DNA of 62,939 nt from an uncultured Bacteroidales bacterium (lineage in GTDB: Bacteria; Bacteroidota; Bacteroidia; Bacteroidales; UBA932), in the NCBI GenBank assembly GCA_947167015.1, contig CAMVGM010000007.1, positions 1 through 62,939 on the forward strand, written 5' to 3'. Under the pieces are notes generated by a model that did not search any database, had not been told where the DNA came from, and saw nothing but the letters and a program-made list of their open reading frames with translations. Shown here one piece after another: positions 25,274 through 35,215 of this stretch; the stretch's first letter is position 1; the number at the start of each line of letters is the position of its first letter. Both the position numbers and the translations under genes were made by a program.

Positions 25274-26611
25274 CTAGAAGATGTAGTTCAGGCCGATGTT
25301 GATGCCGAGGCCGGTGCCGTCGTTGGGATCGAAGCACTTGCCGAACTCGAAGTTGATATTGAAGTTCTGGTTCATGATCACGTGCAGACCGGCACCCGCG
25401 CTCATGTGGAGCTTCTCCGCCTGCTTGGTGTAGAAGTCGGAGACGGTGTACACCTTGCCGTCCACGGAAGCGACCGGGGTGAGGACATCCTTGGCGAGGC
25501 CCTCCAGCTGGGCGGCGCGGTAAGGGCTCACGATCATACCCATGTCGAAGAACGGATTCAGGGCGAGAGCCCAGTTCTGGTTGATCCAGCGGAACTTGAC
25601 GAAGGTCCAGCGGAGTTCGGTGTTCATCCAGGCGTAGCTGTTGCCCTGCAGACGGTTGGTGATGGTACCGCGGAGGGTGCAGGTAGAACCGAGGCCTTCG
25701 GTGTTGATCTGCTTCATGTTGATGGACTGGATGGTCTGCAGCATATAGAACGGCGCGTTGCCGGCGACGAGGCCCTGGAAGGCCAGGTGGCCGCCGAACA
25801 CCAGGCGGTCGGCCAGCGGGAAGAACTGCTTGAAATGCACCGCCAGCTTGAGGTAGCTGTTATTGTGCTTGGAGATGATGTCCGGCGAGCCGAACACGTA
25901 GGCCTCGAGGTTGGTGCCCCGGGTCGGGTTGTTCTCGTGGTCGCGGGTGTCATAGACGACGCCGGCCTTGAGCTCGAGATGCTGGCCGCCCTTCGCCTCG
26001 GCCTCGGGGATGACGCCGTTGCGCACGTAGATGTCATACAGCGAGACGTCGCTGGCACCGCCGCTGAGCCCCTTGTTGACGGCATGGCCGGTCTTGATGT
26101 TCCAATAGGTCAGGCCGGCGGCCCAGCCCCAGTTGCTGTCGCCGAAAGTGCCCTGGAAGCAGGTCTGGATGCGGAAGATGTCGCGGCGCATCAGATACAT
26201 GCCCTGGCCGTCCCCCGTGATCTTGTCCAGTTGCGGGATGTAGAGCGAAGAGGCGCCGTTGAAGCCGTAGAAGTTGGTGGTCTTGTTGCCGAACCAGGAG
26301 ATGGCGGCCGACACGCGGATGCCCGGGATGAGGTACTTGCTGTCAAAGAAGGAGTGAAGCACCGTATTCCCCTTGGAATAGCGGGAAATCTCCACGTTGG
26401 CCTTCCAGACATAGTCGGGATAGACGGTGCCGTCTCCATATTGATATATGTCGGTCAGCGCGCCATAGTGCCAGCCCAGGTCGGAGGAATAGCCGACGGC
26501 AGGCAGCGGGCCGAAGTTGATGCCGGTTTTCTTGATTTCTTCCTGTGCGGAAGCGGTGAGCGCGGCTGCAAGCAGGACCGCAGCGGTGAACAGATGTTTC
26601 ATTTTAGTCAT
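25274..26611 (-). CDS. BamA/TamA-like outer membrane beta-barrel protein
   Basis: 445 aa. Signal peptide (MTKMKHLFTAAVLLAAALTA) ends near ASAQ. The mature protein alternates short strands rich in aromatic residues. It contains GVVYDTRDHENNPTRGTNLE, a motif typical of Omp85/BamA-family surface-antigen barrels, and closes with LGINIGLNYIF, a C-terminal strand ending in Phe. There is no POTRA region, so it is not BamA itself. Starts at 26611 (MTKMK) or 26602 (MKHLF) are possible. It is divergent from glpK, but no functional link is shown. Substrate or role unknown. Confidence 0.75.
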   Translation of the reverse strand: MTKMKHLFTAAVLLAAALTASAQEEIKKTGINFGPLPAVGYSSDLGWHYGALTDIYQYGDGTVYPDYVWKANVEISRYSKGNTVLHSFFDSKYLIPGIRVSAAISWFGNKTTNFYGFNGASSLYIPQLDKITGDGQGMYLMRRDIFRIQTCFQGTFGDSNWGWAAGLTYWNIKTGHAVNKGLSGGASDVSLYDIYVRNGVIPEAEAKGGQHLELKAGVVYDTRDHENNPTRGTNLEAYVFGSPDIISKHNNSYLKLAVHFKQFFPLADRLVFGGHLAFQGLVAGNAPFYMLQTIQSINMKQINTEGLGSTCTLRGTITNRLQGNSYAWMNTELRWTFVKFRWINQNWALALNPFFDMGMIVSPYRAAQLEGLAKDVLTPVASVDGKVYTVSDFYTKQAEKLHMSAGAGLHVIMNQNFNINFEFGKCFDPNDGTGLGINIGLNYIF

Positions 26612-26705
26612 AATGTGGTTACTAAAGTATACAAAGATAGGCAAAATCTCGTTAATTCCCCATTTTTGGGCTATATTTGCCTTATAAGAGTCAATAAACG
26701 AGCCT
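26612..26705. promoter_or_regulatory. Divergent promoter region, outer-membrane barrel / glpK
   Basis: A minus-strand TATCTTTG box (26632-26639) lies 20 nt before the barrel ATG. A plus-strand TATATTTG box (26672-26679) lies 26 nt before the glpK ATG. No regulator-binding palindrome is evident. Confidence 0.6.
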
Positions 26706-28187
26706 ATGAACAAGTACATCCTCGCGCTGGACCAGGGCACCAGTTCCTCCCGCGCCATCGTATTCGACCACGAAGGAGGCATCCGCTCCACGGCCCAGAT
26801 GGAATTCCCCCAATATTTCCCCCAGCCCGGCTGGGTGGAGCACGACCCGATGGAGATCTGGTCGTCCGAGGCGGCCGTCATCGCGGAAGCCATCTCCAAG
26901 ATCGGCATCAACGGAAAGGACATCGCCGCCATCGGCATCACCAACCAGCGGGAGACCACCATCGTCTGGGACGCCGAGACCGGGGTTCCCGTCCACCGCG
27001 CCATCGTCTGGCAGGACCGCCGCACCTCAGCCTTCTGCGACGAACTCAAGGCGCAGGGCCTCGTGGACAAGATCCGCGAAAAGACGGGCCTGATCATCGA
27101 CGCCTACTTCTCCGGCACCAAGATCAAGTGGATCCTGGACAACGTCCCGGGCGCCCGTGAGCGCGCCGAGGCCGGCAAGCTCCGTTTCGGCACCGTGGAC
27201 AGCTGGCTCGTCTGGCAGCTCACGCGGGGCGAGGTGCACATCACGGACGTCTCCAACGCCTCCCGCACGATGCTGTTCAACATCAACACGCTCTCCTGGG
27301 ACGCGGAACTGCTGGACCTGTTCGGCATTCCCGCCTCGATGATGCCCCGGGTCTGTTCCTCCTCCGAGGTGTACGGTTACACGAAGACGACCATCTTCGC
27401 CCACGAGGTGCCCATCGCGGGCATTGCGGGTGACCAGCAGGCGGCCCTCTTCGGCCAGATGTGCGTCACCCCCGGCTCCGTCAAGAACACCTACGGCACC
27501 GGCTGCTTCCTGCTGATGAACACCGGCGAGAAGCCCATCCTCTCCCGCAACAACCTGCTGACCACGGTGGCGTGGAAGATCGGCGAAGTCGTCAATTACG
27601 CGCTCGAAGGTTCCATCTTCGTGGGCGGAAGCGTGGTGCAGTGGCTCCGCGACGGGCTCGGCATCATCCGCTCTTCGTCCGAGATCGAGGCGCTGGCGGC
27701 CGGCGTACCGGACAACGGCGGCGTTTATTTCGTACCCGCGCTCACCGGCATGGGCGCGCCGCACTGGGACCAGTACGCCCACGGCGTCATCTGCGGCATC
27801 ACCCGCGGCACCACCGCCGCCCACATCGCCCGGGCCGCCCTGGAGGGCATCGCCTTCCAGACAATGGACATCGTGGGAGCGATGGAAAAGGACGCCGGCG
27901 TGCGCCTGGCCGAACTGAAAGTGGACGGCGGCGCTTCCCGGAACAACCTGATGATGCAGTTCCAGGCCGATATCCTGGGCACTTCCGTCATCCGTCCGGA
28001 GGTCACCGAGACCACCGCCCTGGGCGCCTGCTACCTGGCCGGCCTGGCCGTCGGCTACTGGGGATCGCTCGACGAGATCCGCAGCCAGTGGAAGGCGGAG
28101 CGCACCTTCACCCCGTCCGGCGCGGACATGTCCGGCGTGAAGGCCGGCTGGGCCGACGCCATCTCCAGGACCCTTACCCGCAAATAA
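26706..28187 (+). CDS. glpK: Glycerol kinase
   Basis: Phosphorylates glycerol to sn-glycerol-3-phosphate with ATP; 493 aa, the usual length. FGGY-family motifs: N-terminal [18 protein letters not shown], the [13 protein letters not shown] segment, the [12 protein letters not shown] phosphate-binding loop and the C-terminal [18 protein letters not shown] signature. First of two genes with glpF 10 nt downstream, and facing the glpABCQT operon: together a complete glycerol-use block. Confidence 0.96.
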   Translation: MNKYILALDQGTSSSRAIVFDHEGGIRSTAQMEFPQYFPQPGWVEHDPMEIWSSEAAVIAEAISKIGINGKDIAAIGITNQRETTIVWDAETGVPVHRAIVWQDRRTSAFCDELKAQGLVDKIREKTGLIIDAYFSGTKIKWILDNVPGARERAEAGKLRFGTVDSWLVWQLTRGEVHITDVSNASRTMLFNINTLSWDAELLDLFGIPASMMPRVCSSSEVYGYTKTTIFAHEVPIAGIAGDQQAALFGQMCVTPGSVKNTYGTGCFLLMNTGEKPILSRNNLLTTVAWKIGEVVNYALEGSIFVGGSVVQWLRDGLGIIRSSSEIEALAAGVPDNGGVYFVPALTGMGAPHWDQYAHGVICGITRGTTAAHIARAALEGIAFQTMDIVGAMEKDAGVRLAELKVDGGASRNNLMMQFQADILGTSVIRPEVTETTALGACYLAGLAVGYWGSLDEIRSQWKAERTFTPSGADMSGVKAGWADAISRTLTRK

Positions 28188-28197
28188 CTACTTGACT

Positions 28198-28935
28198 ATG
28201 CAACAATATCTCTTCGAATTCATCGGCACGCTGGTGCTCGTGCTGCTCGGCGACGGCGTCTGCGCAGCCACCTCCCTCAACCATTCCAAGGCGAAAGGTG
28301 CCGGCTGGGTGGTCATCGCCCTCGGATGGGGCCTCGCCGTGATGATGGGCGTGCTGGTGGCCGGTCCCGTGTCCGGCGCGCACCTCAACCCCGCCGTCTC
28401 CCTGGGCCTCGCCGTCGCGGGGACCTTCCCCTGGGCTTCCGTGCCCGGCTATATCGTCGCCCAGATGCTGGGCGGCTTCGTGGGCGCCGTGCTGGTCTGG
28501 ATCTTCTACAAGGACCATTACAAGGCCACCTCGGACCAGCCCGATACGATGCTGGGCACCTTCTGTACGATGCCGGCGATCGCCAATACCTGGCGCAATT
28601 TCCTCTGCGAGGTCATCGCCACCTGCCTGCTGGTCTTCGTGATCCTGGCGCTCGCCACGAACGGCAACGCCTTCAGCGTAGGCGGGGCGGCCGCGTCCAC
28701 CGGTTCGCTGGGTTCCTGGCCGGTCACCTGCCTGATCATGTCCATCGGCATGTCGCTCGGCGGCACCACGGGCTATGCCCTGAATCCCGCCCGTGACCTG
28801 AGTCCGCGCTGCGCCCACGCCGTGCTGCCCATCGCGGGCAAGCGCGACAGCGGCTGGAGTTACAGCTGGATTCCCGTCGCCGGCCCGATGGCCGGCGCCG
28901 CCCTGGCCGGACTGCTTTACCTGCTGGTCTTCTAG
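28198..28935 (+). CDS. glpF: Glycerol uptake facilitator (aquaglyceroporin)
   Basis: Inner-membrane channel for glycerol, 245 aa, MIP family. The two NPA half-helix motifs are HLNPAVS (Asn64) and YALNPARD (Asn196). The Asp after the second NPAR marks glycerol facilitators rather than strict water channels. ATG at 28198 is preferred over a TTG two codons earlier. Gene order glpK-glpF is the reverse of the E. coli glpFK order. The stop codon overlaps that of the convergent glpT by 4 nt. Confidence 0.94.
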   Translation: MQQYLFEFIGTLVLVLLGDGVCAATSLNHSKAKGAGWVVIALGWGLAVMMGVLVAGPVSGAHLNPAVSLGLAVAGTFPWASVPGYIVAQMLGGFVGAVLVWIFYKDHYKATSDQPDTMLGTFCTMPAIANTWRNFLCEVIATCLLVFVILALATNGNAFSVGGAAASTGSLGSWPVTCLIMSIGMSLGGTTGYALNPARDLSPRCAHAVLPIAGKRDSGWSYSWIPVAGPMAGAALAGLLYLLVF

Positions 28936-30302
28936 CGCCGCTCCTGCTTGAGCGTCAGGCCCATGAAGAAGATGGCGAGGAGACAGGCGGCGACGAGCAG
29001 GACGAAGGTCCAGCTCCAGCCGGCCGTCTGAGCCACCCAGCCGATGACGGTGTTCGCCAGCAGGAAGGTACCGAAGAAATAGCCGAAGAAACCGGTGAGG
29101 CCCGCGGCCGTGCCGGCGGCGTTCTTCGGCGCCAGGTCCAGGGCCTGCACGCCGATGAGCATCACCGGTCCGTAGATGAAGAATCCGATGCCGATCAGGC
29201 AGATGATCACCACGGTCAGGTTGTCGATGTAGCGCCAGTACAGGACCACGAACACCAGCACCAGCGCCATGAAGAGCATCGTGGGCACCGCCCGCTTGCC
29301 GTGGAAGAGCTTGTCCGACAGCCAGCCGCACAGGAGCGTGCCCGGGATGGCCGCAAACTCATAAGCGAAATACGCCCAGCCGGCGCTCTTCAGGTCGATC
29401 CCCTTCTCCGTCAGGATGGTCGGCGCCCAGTCCAGGCAGCCGTAGCGCACCATGTACACGAAGGCGTTCGAGAGCGCGATGAACCACAGGAACTTGTTGT
29501 TCAGCACGTGCTTGAAGAAGATTTCCCGGGTGGAAAGCGTCTGCTCGTGCTTCTCGGAGTAGTTCTTGGGATAGTCGTTCCGCCAGGCCTCCACGGACGG
29601 CAGCCCGCAGGACTGCGGGGTGTCGCGCAGCAGCACGTACGCCAGCAGAGCGATGAACAGCGCCACGGCCGCGGGGAAGGCGAAAGTGCCGATGAGGAAA
29701 TAGAGTTCCTCGTGGGTCCCGTAGAACCAGCTGCCGAACCAGGCGGCGCCGTAGGTGGCCATCGGGCCCACCAGCGCCCCGCCCACGTTGTGAGCGCAGT
29801 TCCAGATGCTCATCATCGTCCCCCGTTCGCCCGGCGAGAACCAGTGCGTCATCACGCGCCCGCACGGCGGCCAGCCCATGCCGTTGAACCAGCCCACCAG
29901 GCAGTTCAGCACGCCCATCACCAGGATGGCGAGGGCCTTGTGCTCCGCCCCGATCCACTGGATGGGCACGATCATGAAGCACATCGAAATGGCGGTAAGG
30001 ATCAGGCCGAGCGGCAGGAACACGCGGGCGTTGGAACGGTCGGATACGCTGCCCATCAAGAACTTGGACAGGGCGTAGGCCGCCGCGTTCAGGCCCAGCA
30101 CGAAGCCCAGCTCGGTCTTATGGAAGCCCAGCGGGGCCATCGCCGGGATGGCCATCGAAAGATTCTTGCGGACCAGGTAAAAGCCGGCATAGCCGATGAA
30201 GGCGCCGAGGAATACCTGCAGGCGCAGGCGTTTGTATTTCGCATCGGCCTCGGGGCCGGTCTCGGCCGGTTTGTAGGCGGGCTGCTGGAGGAACTTGAGC
30301 AT
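28932..30302 (-). CDS. glpT: Glycerol-3-phosphate transporter (MFS organophosphate antiporter)
   Basis: 456 aa major-facilitator protein with about 12 membrane segments. GYAGFYLVRKNLSMAIPAM near the N-terminus and the loop FNGMGWPPCGRVMTHWFSPG are hallmarks of the GlpT/UhpT family, which exchanges G3P for phosphate. Its start overlaps the glpQ stop by 1 nt, and it is last in the glpA-B-C-Q-T operon. This position supports G3P as substrate rather than hexose phosphate. Confidence 0.93.
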   Translation of the reverse strand: MLKFLQQPAYKPAETGPEADAKYKRLRLQVFLGAFIGYAGFYLVRKNLSMAIPAMAPLGFHKTELGFVLGLNAAAYALSKFLMGSVSDRSNARVFLPLGLILTAISMCFMIVPIQWIGAEHKALAILVMGVLNCLVGWFNGMGWPPCGRVMTHWFSPGERGTMMSIWNCAHNVGGALVGPMATYGAAWFGSWFYGTHEELYFLIGTFAFPAAVALFIALLAYVLLRDTPQSCGLPSVEAWRNDYPKNYSEKHEQTLSTREIFFKHVLNNKFLWFIALSNAFVYMVRYGCLDWAPTILTEKGIDLKSAGWAYFAYEFAAIPGTLLCGWLSDKLFHGKRAVPTMLFMALVLVFVVLYWRYIDNLTVVIICLIGIGFFIYGPVMLIGVQALDLAPKNAAGTAAGLTGFFGYFFGTFLLANTVIGWVAQTAGWSWTFVLLVAACLLAIFFMGLTLKQERR

Positions 30303-31186
30303 TATCTTACGGTTTCAATGAGGATGTCGGGGTAATTGGAGATGATGGCTTCCACGCCGCAGTCCACGAGGCGCTGCATCTCGGCAGGGTCGTCCACCGT
30401 CCAGGGAACGACGCCGATGCCCCTCGCGTGGCACCAGGCCACATTTTCGGGCGTGACTACGCTGGATTCCGGGCTCCACCATTGCGGCACGAAATCCAGG
30501 TTTCCGAGGAGTTTTTCGATATCGCCGCCGTCATAGTCTTCGGTCAGGTACGACAGGGTGAGTTCCGGCCATCTGGCGTGCATGTAATTGAGCGCGCGGG
30601 GATCGAAGCACTGCACGATCAGGCGGCTGCCGAGCTTCTTGGAGAGCAGCAGCGGGATGCAGGTATCGCAGAAGACCTTGTAATCCGGCCACAGGGTTCC
30701 CTCCCCTTCTCCCGGCCAGGACTTGATCTCGATGTTGTAGTTCACCGGTTTCAGGCCGATCTGCCGGGCGTAGTCCTCGGTGAAATCGATCAGATCGCCG
30801 GCCAGCGGCTTCACCTCGTGCACCTTGACCTGCGTGGGCCAGCGGTCCACCGGCCGGAGCCCCACCTCGTAGCGGGCGATGCTGTCGTAGGGCATCGTGT
30901 AAAGGTATTCCTTGGGATCGTCTTCGCCGATCAGCGTACCGTCGGGCCGGATGGAATAACGGGGGTGGAAATAATTGTCGTGGGATACCACCACCTGGCC
31001 GTCGCCGGACAGCTGGAGGTCGAACTCCAGGGTATTCACGTGCAGGTCCAGGGCGTTCTTCATCGCGGAAACGGTGTTCTCCGGCATCAGGCCGGCCCCG
31101 CCGCGGTGGGCCTGGACGTCGATTTCGGGTTTGTGCTGGCAGGCCGCGAGGGCCGCGAGCGACAGGAGGATCAGGATTCTTTTCAT
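30302..31186 (-). CDS. glpQ: Glycerophosphodiester phosphodiesterase lipoprotein
   Basis: Hydrolyses glycerophosphodiesters (deacylated phospholipids) to G3P and an alcohol; 294 aa. Lipobox LAAC (Cys16) anchors it in the envelope. GDPD motifs: AHRGG (His27, Arg28), PENT (Glu36), TLEFDLQLS (Glu54, Asp56) and VVSHD (His69, Asp70). Placed between glpC and glpT, so the G3P released outside the cytoplasm can be imported by GlpT. Start overlaps the glpC stop by 4 nt. Confidence 0.94.
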   Translation of the reverse strand: MKRILILLSLAALAACQHKPEIDVQAHRGGAGLMPENTVSAMKNALDLHVNTLEFDLQLSGDGQVVVSHDNYFHPRYSIRPDGTLIGEDDPKEYLYTMPYDSIARYEVGLRPVDRWPTQVKVHEVKPLAGDLIDFTEDYARQIGLKPVNYNIEIKSWPGEGEGTLWPDYKVFCDTCIPLLLSKKLGSRLIVQCFDPRALNYMHARWPELTLSYLTEDYDGGDIEKLLGNLDFVPQWWSPESSVVTPENVAWCHARGIGVVPWTVDDPAEMQRLVDCGVEAIISNYPDILIETVR

Positions 31187-32400
31187 ATTTCGATAGCTTC
31201 GGCCAGGATGGAGATGGGGTTCTCCACGCGGTAGCCGGTGGACATTTCAATCTGCCATTTGCAGGTCTCGCAGTCGCAGGCGACCACTTCCGGGTCCACC
31301 GAGCGGATCTGCTCGAAGAGCGGCGCGCCGATGGCCTGCGAGGCCTCGTAGTTCTCTTTCTTGAAGCCGTAGGTGCCGGCGATGCCGCAGCAGGCGGAAT
31401 CCAGCAGGGTGAACTCCACGCCCGGGATCATCCGGAGCAGGCGCTCGGAGAACACGCCCCAGCCCAGGCGCTCCATGTGGCAGGGCACGTGGTAGGCTAC
31501 CTTTTTATGGAAACCGGGCTTGAAGCGCAGCGTGGCGCCCGCCTCCAACCGCTCGAAGACATAGCGCACGGCCATCAGGACCGACTCGCGCACGTCCGCG
31601 TTGTCCACGCCCAGCAGCTTGGGATACTCGTCCCGCAGGGTCAGGGTACAGGAGGAAGAGGTGGTCACGACCGTCAGGCCCTTCCCGGCGACCGCCTTGC
31701 GGATGATCTCCACGTTGTGCTTCGCGTGACGGGTGGCCGTTTCCGACATCCCGTTGGTAATCATCGCGATGCCGCAGCATTTCTCTTTCTCCAGCAACTG
31801 CACGCCCACGCCCAGCGCGTTCAGGACCTTGACCAGGTCCTTGCCAAGCGCGGGGTTGTTGTAATTCACGTAGCAGCCGTGGTAATAGGCGACCTGCTCC
31901 GGGAAGGCGGCCTGTTCCTCCGCCCGCTTCCGGAGCCAGGATTCGAAGCCGCGGCCGCTGTATTTCGGGAAAGAGCGCCGGTGGTCGATCTTCAGCGTGG
32001 CGTCCAGCGCGGTCTTCGTGACCCCGAGCCCCGTGACGGCGTTCACCACCGGGGCGAACGGCCGGGAAAAAGAGCCCATCAGGTCGGTCGAAGCCAGGAT
32101 GCGGTCGCGCAGTTTCGGCCGGGTGCGGTCATATTTGATGCGGGAAGCCTGGATCAGGTCCGCGATGCCCACCCCGGACGGGCAGGCGACCTCGCAGCGC
32201 TTGCAGTTCAGGCAGTACTTGAGGGCGTAATTGAAGAAGAAAGGGTCTTTCAGGCGGAGCCGCTCCCCGTCCGGACCGGCCTGCTTGGGGCCGGGGTACA
32301 GGGGGTTGACCTGCAGCACGGGACAATAGACGGTGCACACGGTGCACTTCATGCACTCCTCGAAGTTGTGCTTGCTGACGGTGTACTCCTGCAGTTTCAT
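31183..32400 (-). CDS. glpC: Anaerobic glycerol-3-phosphate dehydrogenase subunit C
   Basis: Iron-sulfur membrane-anchor subunit that passes electrons from GlpAB to quinone; 405 aa. Two 4Fe-4S motifs: CMKCTVCTVYCP (Cys16, 19, 22, 26) and CLNCKRCEVACPSG. Two CCG domains follow (EKCCGIAM and DSACCGIAGTYGF), as in heterodisulfide-reductase-like proteins. Overlaps glpB and glpQ by 4 nt on each side. Confidence 0.94.
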   Translation of the reverse strand: MKLQEYTVSKHNFEECMKCTVCTVYCPVLQVNPLYPGPKQAGPDGERLRLKDPFFFNYALKYCLNCKRCEVACPSGVGIADLIQASRIKYDRTRPKLRDRILASTDLMGSFSRPFAPVVNAVTGLGVTKTALDATLKIDHRRSFPKYSGRGFESWLRKRAEEQAAFPEQVAYYHGCYVNYNNPALGKDLVKVLNALGVGVQLLEKEKCCGIAMITNGMSETATRHAKHNVEIIRKAVAGKGLTVVTTSSSCTLTLRDEYPKLLGVDNADVRESVLMAVRYVFERLEAGATLRFKPGFHKKVAYHVPCHMERLGWGVFSERLLRMIPGVEFTLLDSACCGIAGTYGFKKENYEASQAIGAPLFEQIRSVDPEVVACDCETCKWQIEMSTGYRVENPISILAEAIEI

Positions 32401-33530
32401 AAGGCTTCTTCTTTAAGGATGGCATCGACCGCCCGGAAGGCGCTCCGGACGGCCAGGCCGGCGCCGGAGCCGAATTCGGGGCGGGTGGCCCCCAGCACGG
32501 AGCCGACGGCATAGAGATTCTTCACGGGCATGCCGTCCAGCAAGGGATGCAGCGAGGCGTCGGTCTTGACCCCGTAGGCCATGTACGGCTGGTCAGCGGC
32601 GAAAGCCGGGTCGTACCAGGCGGTGCGGTCTCCGGCGAAGTCCACATCCAGCCCGAACACCGGCTCCCAGATCCGGAAAGGATTGGATCTCAGCCCCTTG
32701 GAGAAGTAGCCGCCGCTGGCGAGGATGAAGTCCTCCGCCAAGAGGCGGTGGGTACCGAGGTTGCGCGTCGCCACGCTCTGCACGGTCCCGTCTTCCAGGT
32801 CAGCCTCCAGGACCTCGTCGCCGGACAGATAGGTACCGCCCAGCACTTCGTAGCGGCGCTTCAGGAGCGCCTGCGTGCGGATGCCCGGTACGGACGGCGG
32901 CAGGGTGCCGACGAACACCACCCGGGCAGGCATGGCCTGACGGATGCGGCCGGGAACGGTGATGTCCCGCAGGCCGAAAACCTGCGGCAGGATCACGGTA
33001 TCCTCGTCCCCGAGCAGGGCGCCGACCTCCCGGACCACCTTTTCCCAGATGCGGTCCATCGTGCGGGCGATCTGCACGGAGCGCATCTCGCTGGGGCTCG
33101 CCTGGATCCGTTCCAGCTCAGGCAGGTCCAGCGCCTGAATCCGGCAGGCGATTCCGGCTTTTTCCAATCCTTCGGCGAGGAAGGAGGTGAAGAAATCGTG
33201 ATAGCCGGCAAAGTTGACGATCAACGCCTTGCGGGCGAATCCGGGCGTCTCGAACAGGCTGACGTCCTCCAGCGAAAGCGCCGCGGGACGGAAGGTTCCC
33301 AGCGGCATCAGGCGGATGCCGGAGCAGTAGTGGAGCCGGATGCCGGCTTCGCCGAACAGTTCGGACAGGCGCTGCGGCGCCTCCTCGAGCGACTCGAAAC
33401 TGCCGGAGAAGAAATGCAGGGCGTTCTGCCCGGCGCTCACGATGGCGGTGCTGCGGCCCTCCTTCTGCAGGCTGATGCCCGCGACGAGTCCGGCGAGGCC
33501 CCCGCCGATGATGACGGTATCGAATCTCAT
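32397..33530 (-). CDS. glpB: Anaerobic glycerol-3-phosphate dehydrogenase subunit B
   Basis: Flavoprotein subunit of the GlpABC enzyme; 377 aa. N-terminal dinucleotide-binding motif VIIGGGLAGLVAGISLQKEG, then FFSGSFESL, and a C-terminal KNLYAVGSVLGATRPEFGSG that binds FAD in this family. Located exactly between glpA and glpC with 4-nt ATGA overlaps, so the three subunits are translated together. Confidence 0.92.
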   Translation of the reverse strand: MRFDTVIIGGGLAGLVAGISLQKEGRSTAIVSAGQNALHFFSGSFESLEEAPQRLSELFGEAGIRLHYCSGIRLMPLGTFRPAALSLEDVSLFETPGFARKALIVNFAGYHDFFTSFLAEGLEKAGIACRIQALDLPELERIQASPSEMRSVQIARTMDRIWEKVVREVGALLGDEDTVILPQVFGLRDITVPGRIRQAMPARVVFVGTLPPSVPGIRTQALLKRRYEVLGGTYLSGDEVLEADLEDGTVQSVATRNLGTHRLLAEDFILASGGYFSKGLRSNPFRIWEPVFGLDVDFAGDRTAWYDPAFAADQPYMAYGVKTDASLHPLLDGMPVKNLYAVGSVLGATRPEFGSGAGLAVRSAFRAVDAILKEEAL

Positions 33531-35122
33531 AGGCCCAGGACGTGTTTATAAACCCACTGCGTGTATTCCGCTTCCCGGAGCGTGTCGCCCCAGCCGATGG
33601 GGAAATTCCCTTTCCAGCGCTCCTGCAGGAAGTCCGAAAGGTCTTCCCGCTCCCGTTCCACGCAACCGTGAGCCCGGGCCAACAGGCCGGCGGCGCGGCA
33701 GGCGCAGAACTCGCCCTGGCAGGTGCCCATACCCACGCGCGTACGGCGGCGCAGGTCCGTCAGCGTCGAGACCTCCAGATGGTCGATGGCGCTGTTGATC
33801 TCCCCCACCGACACTTCTTCGCACTCGCAGATGAGCGCTTCGTCGGAGCGCTTGCCGCTCCGGATGCGGGACACGCCGGTACCCATCCGGGCCGCAGCGG
33901 CCTTCTGCGCCATCGAGGGGGCCTCCCAGATCTTGCGGGCCACGGCCTCGTACGAACGCTCTTCCGAGCCCGGGAGCGGGGTGGTCGCCGTCTCGCAGGC
34001 ACGCTCCACGCCCAGTTTGCGGCAGACGGCGTCGGTGGCGATCTCCGCCATCAGGCGGTAGGTCATCAACTTGCCGCCCGTGATGGTCACGAAACCCTTC
34101 AGGCCGTCGCGGCTCTCGTGGTCCAGGCAGACGATGCCGCGGGAGATGTTCCGTCCCGTGGGATCGTCGTCCGAACTGACGAGCGGCCGCACGCCCGCAT
34201 AGGCGCGCAGGATGCGCGTCGAGGACAGGGCCGGGGCCAGCAGGGCGCCCTCGGTCACGAGGAGCGTCACCTCTTCCGGCGTCACGGCGACGTGGTCGCA
34301 TTCCTCGAAGGGGATACGGGTGGAGGTGGTCCCGATGACGCAGACGGTATCGCCGGGGACCAGGATATCGGCATTGGAAGGCTTGCGGCAGCGGTTGATC
34401 ACCATCCGGTTGATGCGGTGCGCGAAGATCAGCAGGGCGCCCTTGGCGGGATACATGTTGATCCCCACGCCAGCCAGGGCGGCGATGTGCTGCCCCCAGA
34501 TGCCGCAGGCGTTCACGACGACCGGCGCGAAGAAATCCTCGCACGCCCCCGTCTGGCGGTTCCGGGTATGCACGCCCACGATGGCGTCGGCCTCGCGGAT
34601 GAAGCCGGTCACCTCCGTGTGGAGGCGCACCTGGCCGCCGCGGAGCTTGGCGTCCAGCATGTTCGCCGCGCACAGGCGGAAGGGGTCCACGCTCCCGTCG
34701 GGCACCCGCACGGCGCCGGTCAGGGCCGGGTTGACGGAGGGTTCCAGCCGCCGCGCCAGGTCCGGGTCGATGATTTCGGCACCGATGCCCGCCGCGCGGC
34801 AGGCGTCCGTAAAGGTCTGCTGATAAGCCAGGTCGTCTTCGGGCAGGGTGATGAAGAGCCCATCGGTCTCCTCGACGCAATGCGAGGCGATGCGGCGCAG
34901 GATCAGGTTCTCCCGGATGCATTCGGCGGCCGATTCGGGATCGTTCACGGCGTAGCGCGCCCCGGAATGGAGCAGGCCATGGTTGCGTCCGGTGGCACCG
35001 GTGGCAATGTCCGAACGCTCGATCAGGAGGGTCCGCAGCCCGCGCATCGCGCAGTCCCGCTGGGTCCCCGCTCCCGTGATTCCGCCGCCCAGGATGATGA
35101 CATCGAATTCTCTCGTGTTCAT
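33527..35122 (-). CDS. glpA: Anaerobic glycerol-3-phosphate dehydrogenase subunit A
   Basis: Catalytic FAD subunit oxidising G3P to dihydroxyacetone phosphate; 531 aa. Motifs: VIILGGGITGAGTQRDCAMRG, then RNHGLLHSGARYAVNDPESA in the DAO domain. The C-terminal BFD-like [2Fe-2S] domain is ICECEEVS...GMGTCQGEFCACR. This C-terminal domain separates GlpA from the aerobic GlpD. First gene of the coupled glpA-B-C-Q-T operon, behind a TAAATTTG promoter box. Confidence 0.95.
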   Translation of the reverse strand: MNTREFDVIILGGGITGAGTQRDCAMRGLRTLLIERSDIATGATGRNHGLLHSGARYAVNDPESAAECIRENLILRRIASHCVEETDGLFITLPEDDLAYQQTFTDACRAAGIGAEIIDPDLARRLEPSVNPALTGAVRVPDGSVDPFRLCAANMLDAKLRGGQVRLHTEVTGFIREADAIVGVHTRNRQTGACEDFFAPVVVNACGIWGQHIAALAGVGINMYPAKGALLIFAHRINRMVINRCRKPSNADILVPGDTVCVIGTTSTRIPFEECDHVAVTPEEVTLLVTEGALLAPALSSTRILRAYAGVRPLVSSDDDPTGRNISRGIVCLDHESRDGLKGFVTITGGKLMTYRLMAEIATDAVCRKLGVERACETATTPLPGSEERSYEAVARKIWEAPSMAQKAAAARMGTGVSRIRSGKRSDEALICECEEVSVGEINSAIDHLEVSTLTDLRRRTRVGMGTCQGEFCACRAAGLLARAHGCVEREREDLSDFLQERWKGNFPIGWGDTLREAEYTQWVYKHVLGL

Positions 35123-35215
35123 TATGCGGTCTTGTTCTCTGCAAATTTACAAAACTTCGCTATCTTTGCAGTCACAAAACACCACATAAAAGCACAAAAA
35201 CACCTTTTAAACCTT
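35123..35215. promoter_or_regulatory. Divergent promoter region, glpA operon / lipoprotein hydrolase
   Basis: A minus-strand TAAATTTG box (35142-35149) lies 19 nt before the glpA ATG. A plus-strand TATCTTTG box (35161-35168) lies 47 nt before the hydrolase ATG. That leader is A/C-rich and unstructured. Confidence 0.6.

Noticed and set aside
25274..26611. Naming the outer-membrane barrel as BamA
   Set aside because: It has a surface-antigen-type barrel motif but no POTRA domains and is too short for BamA.
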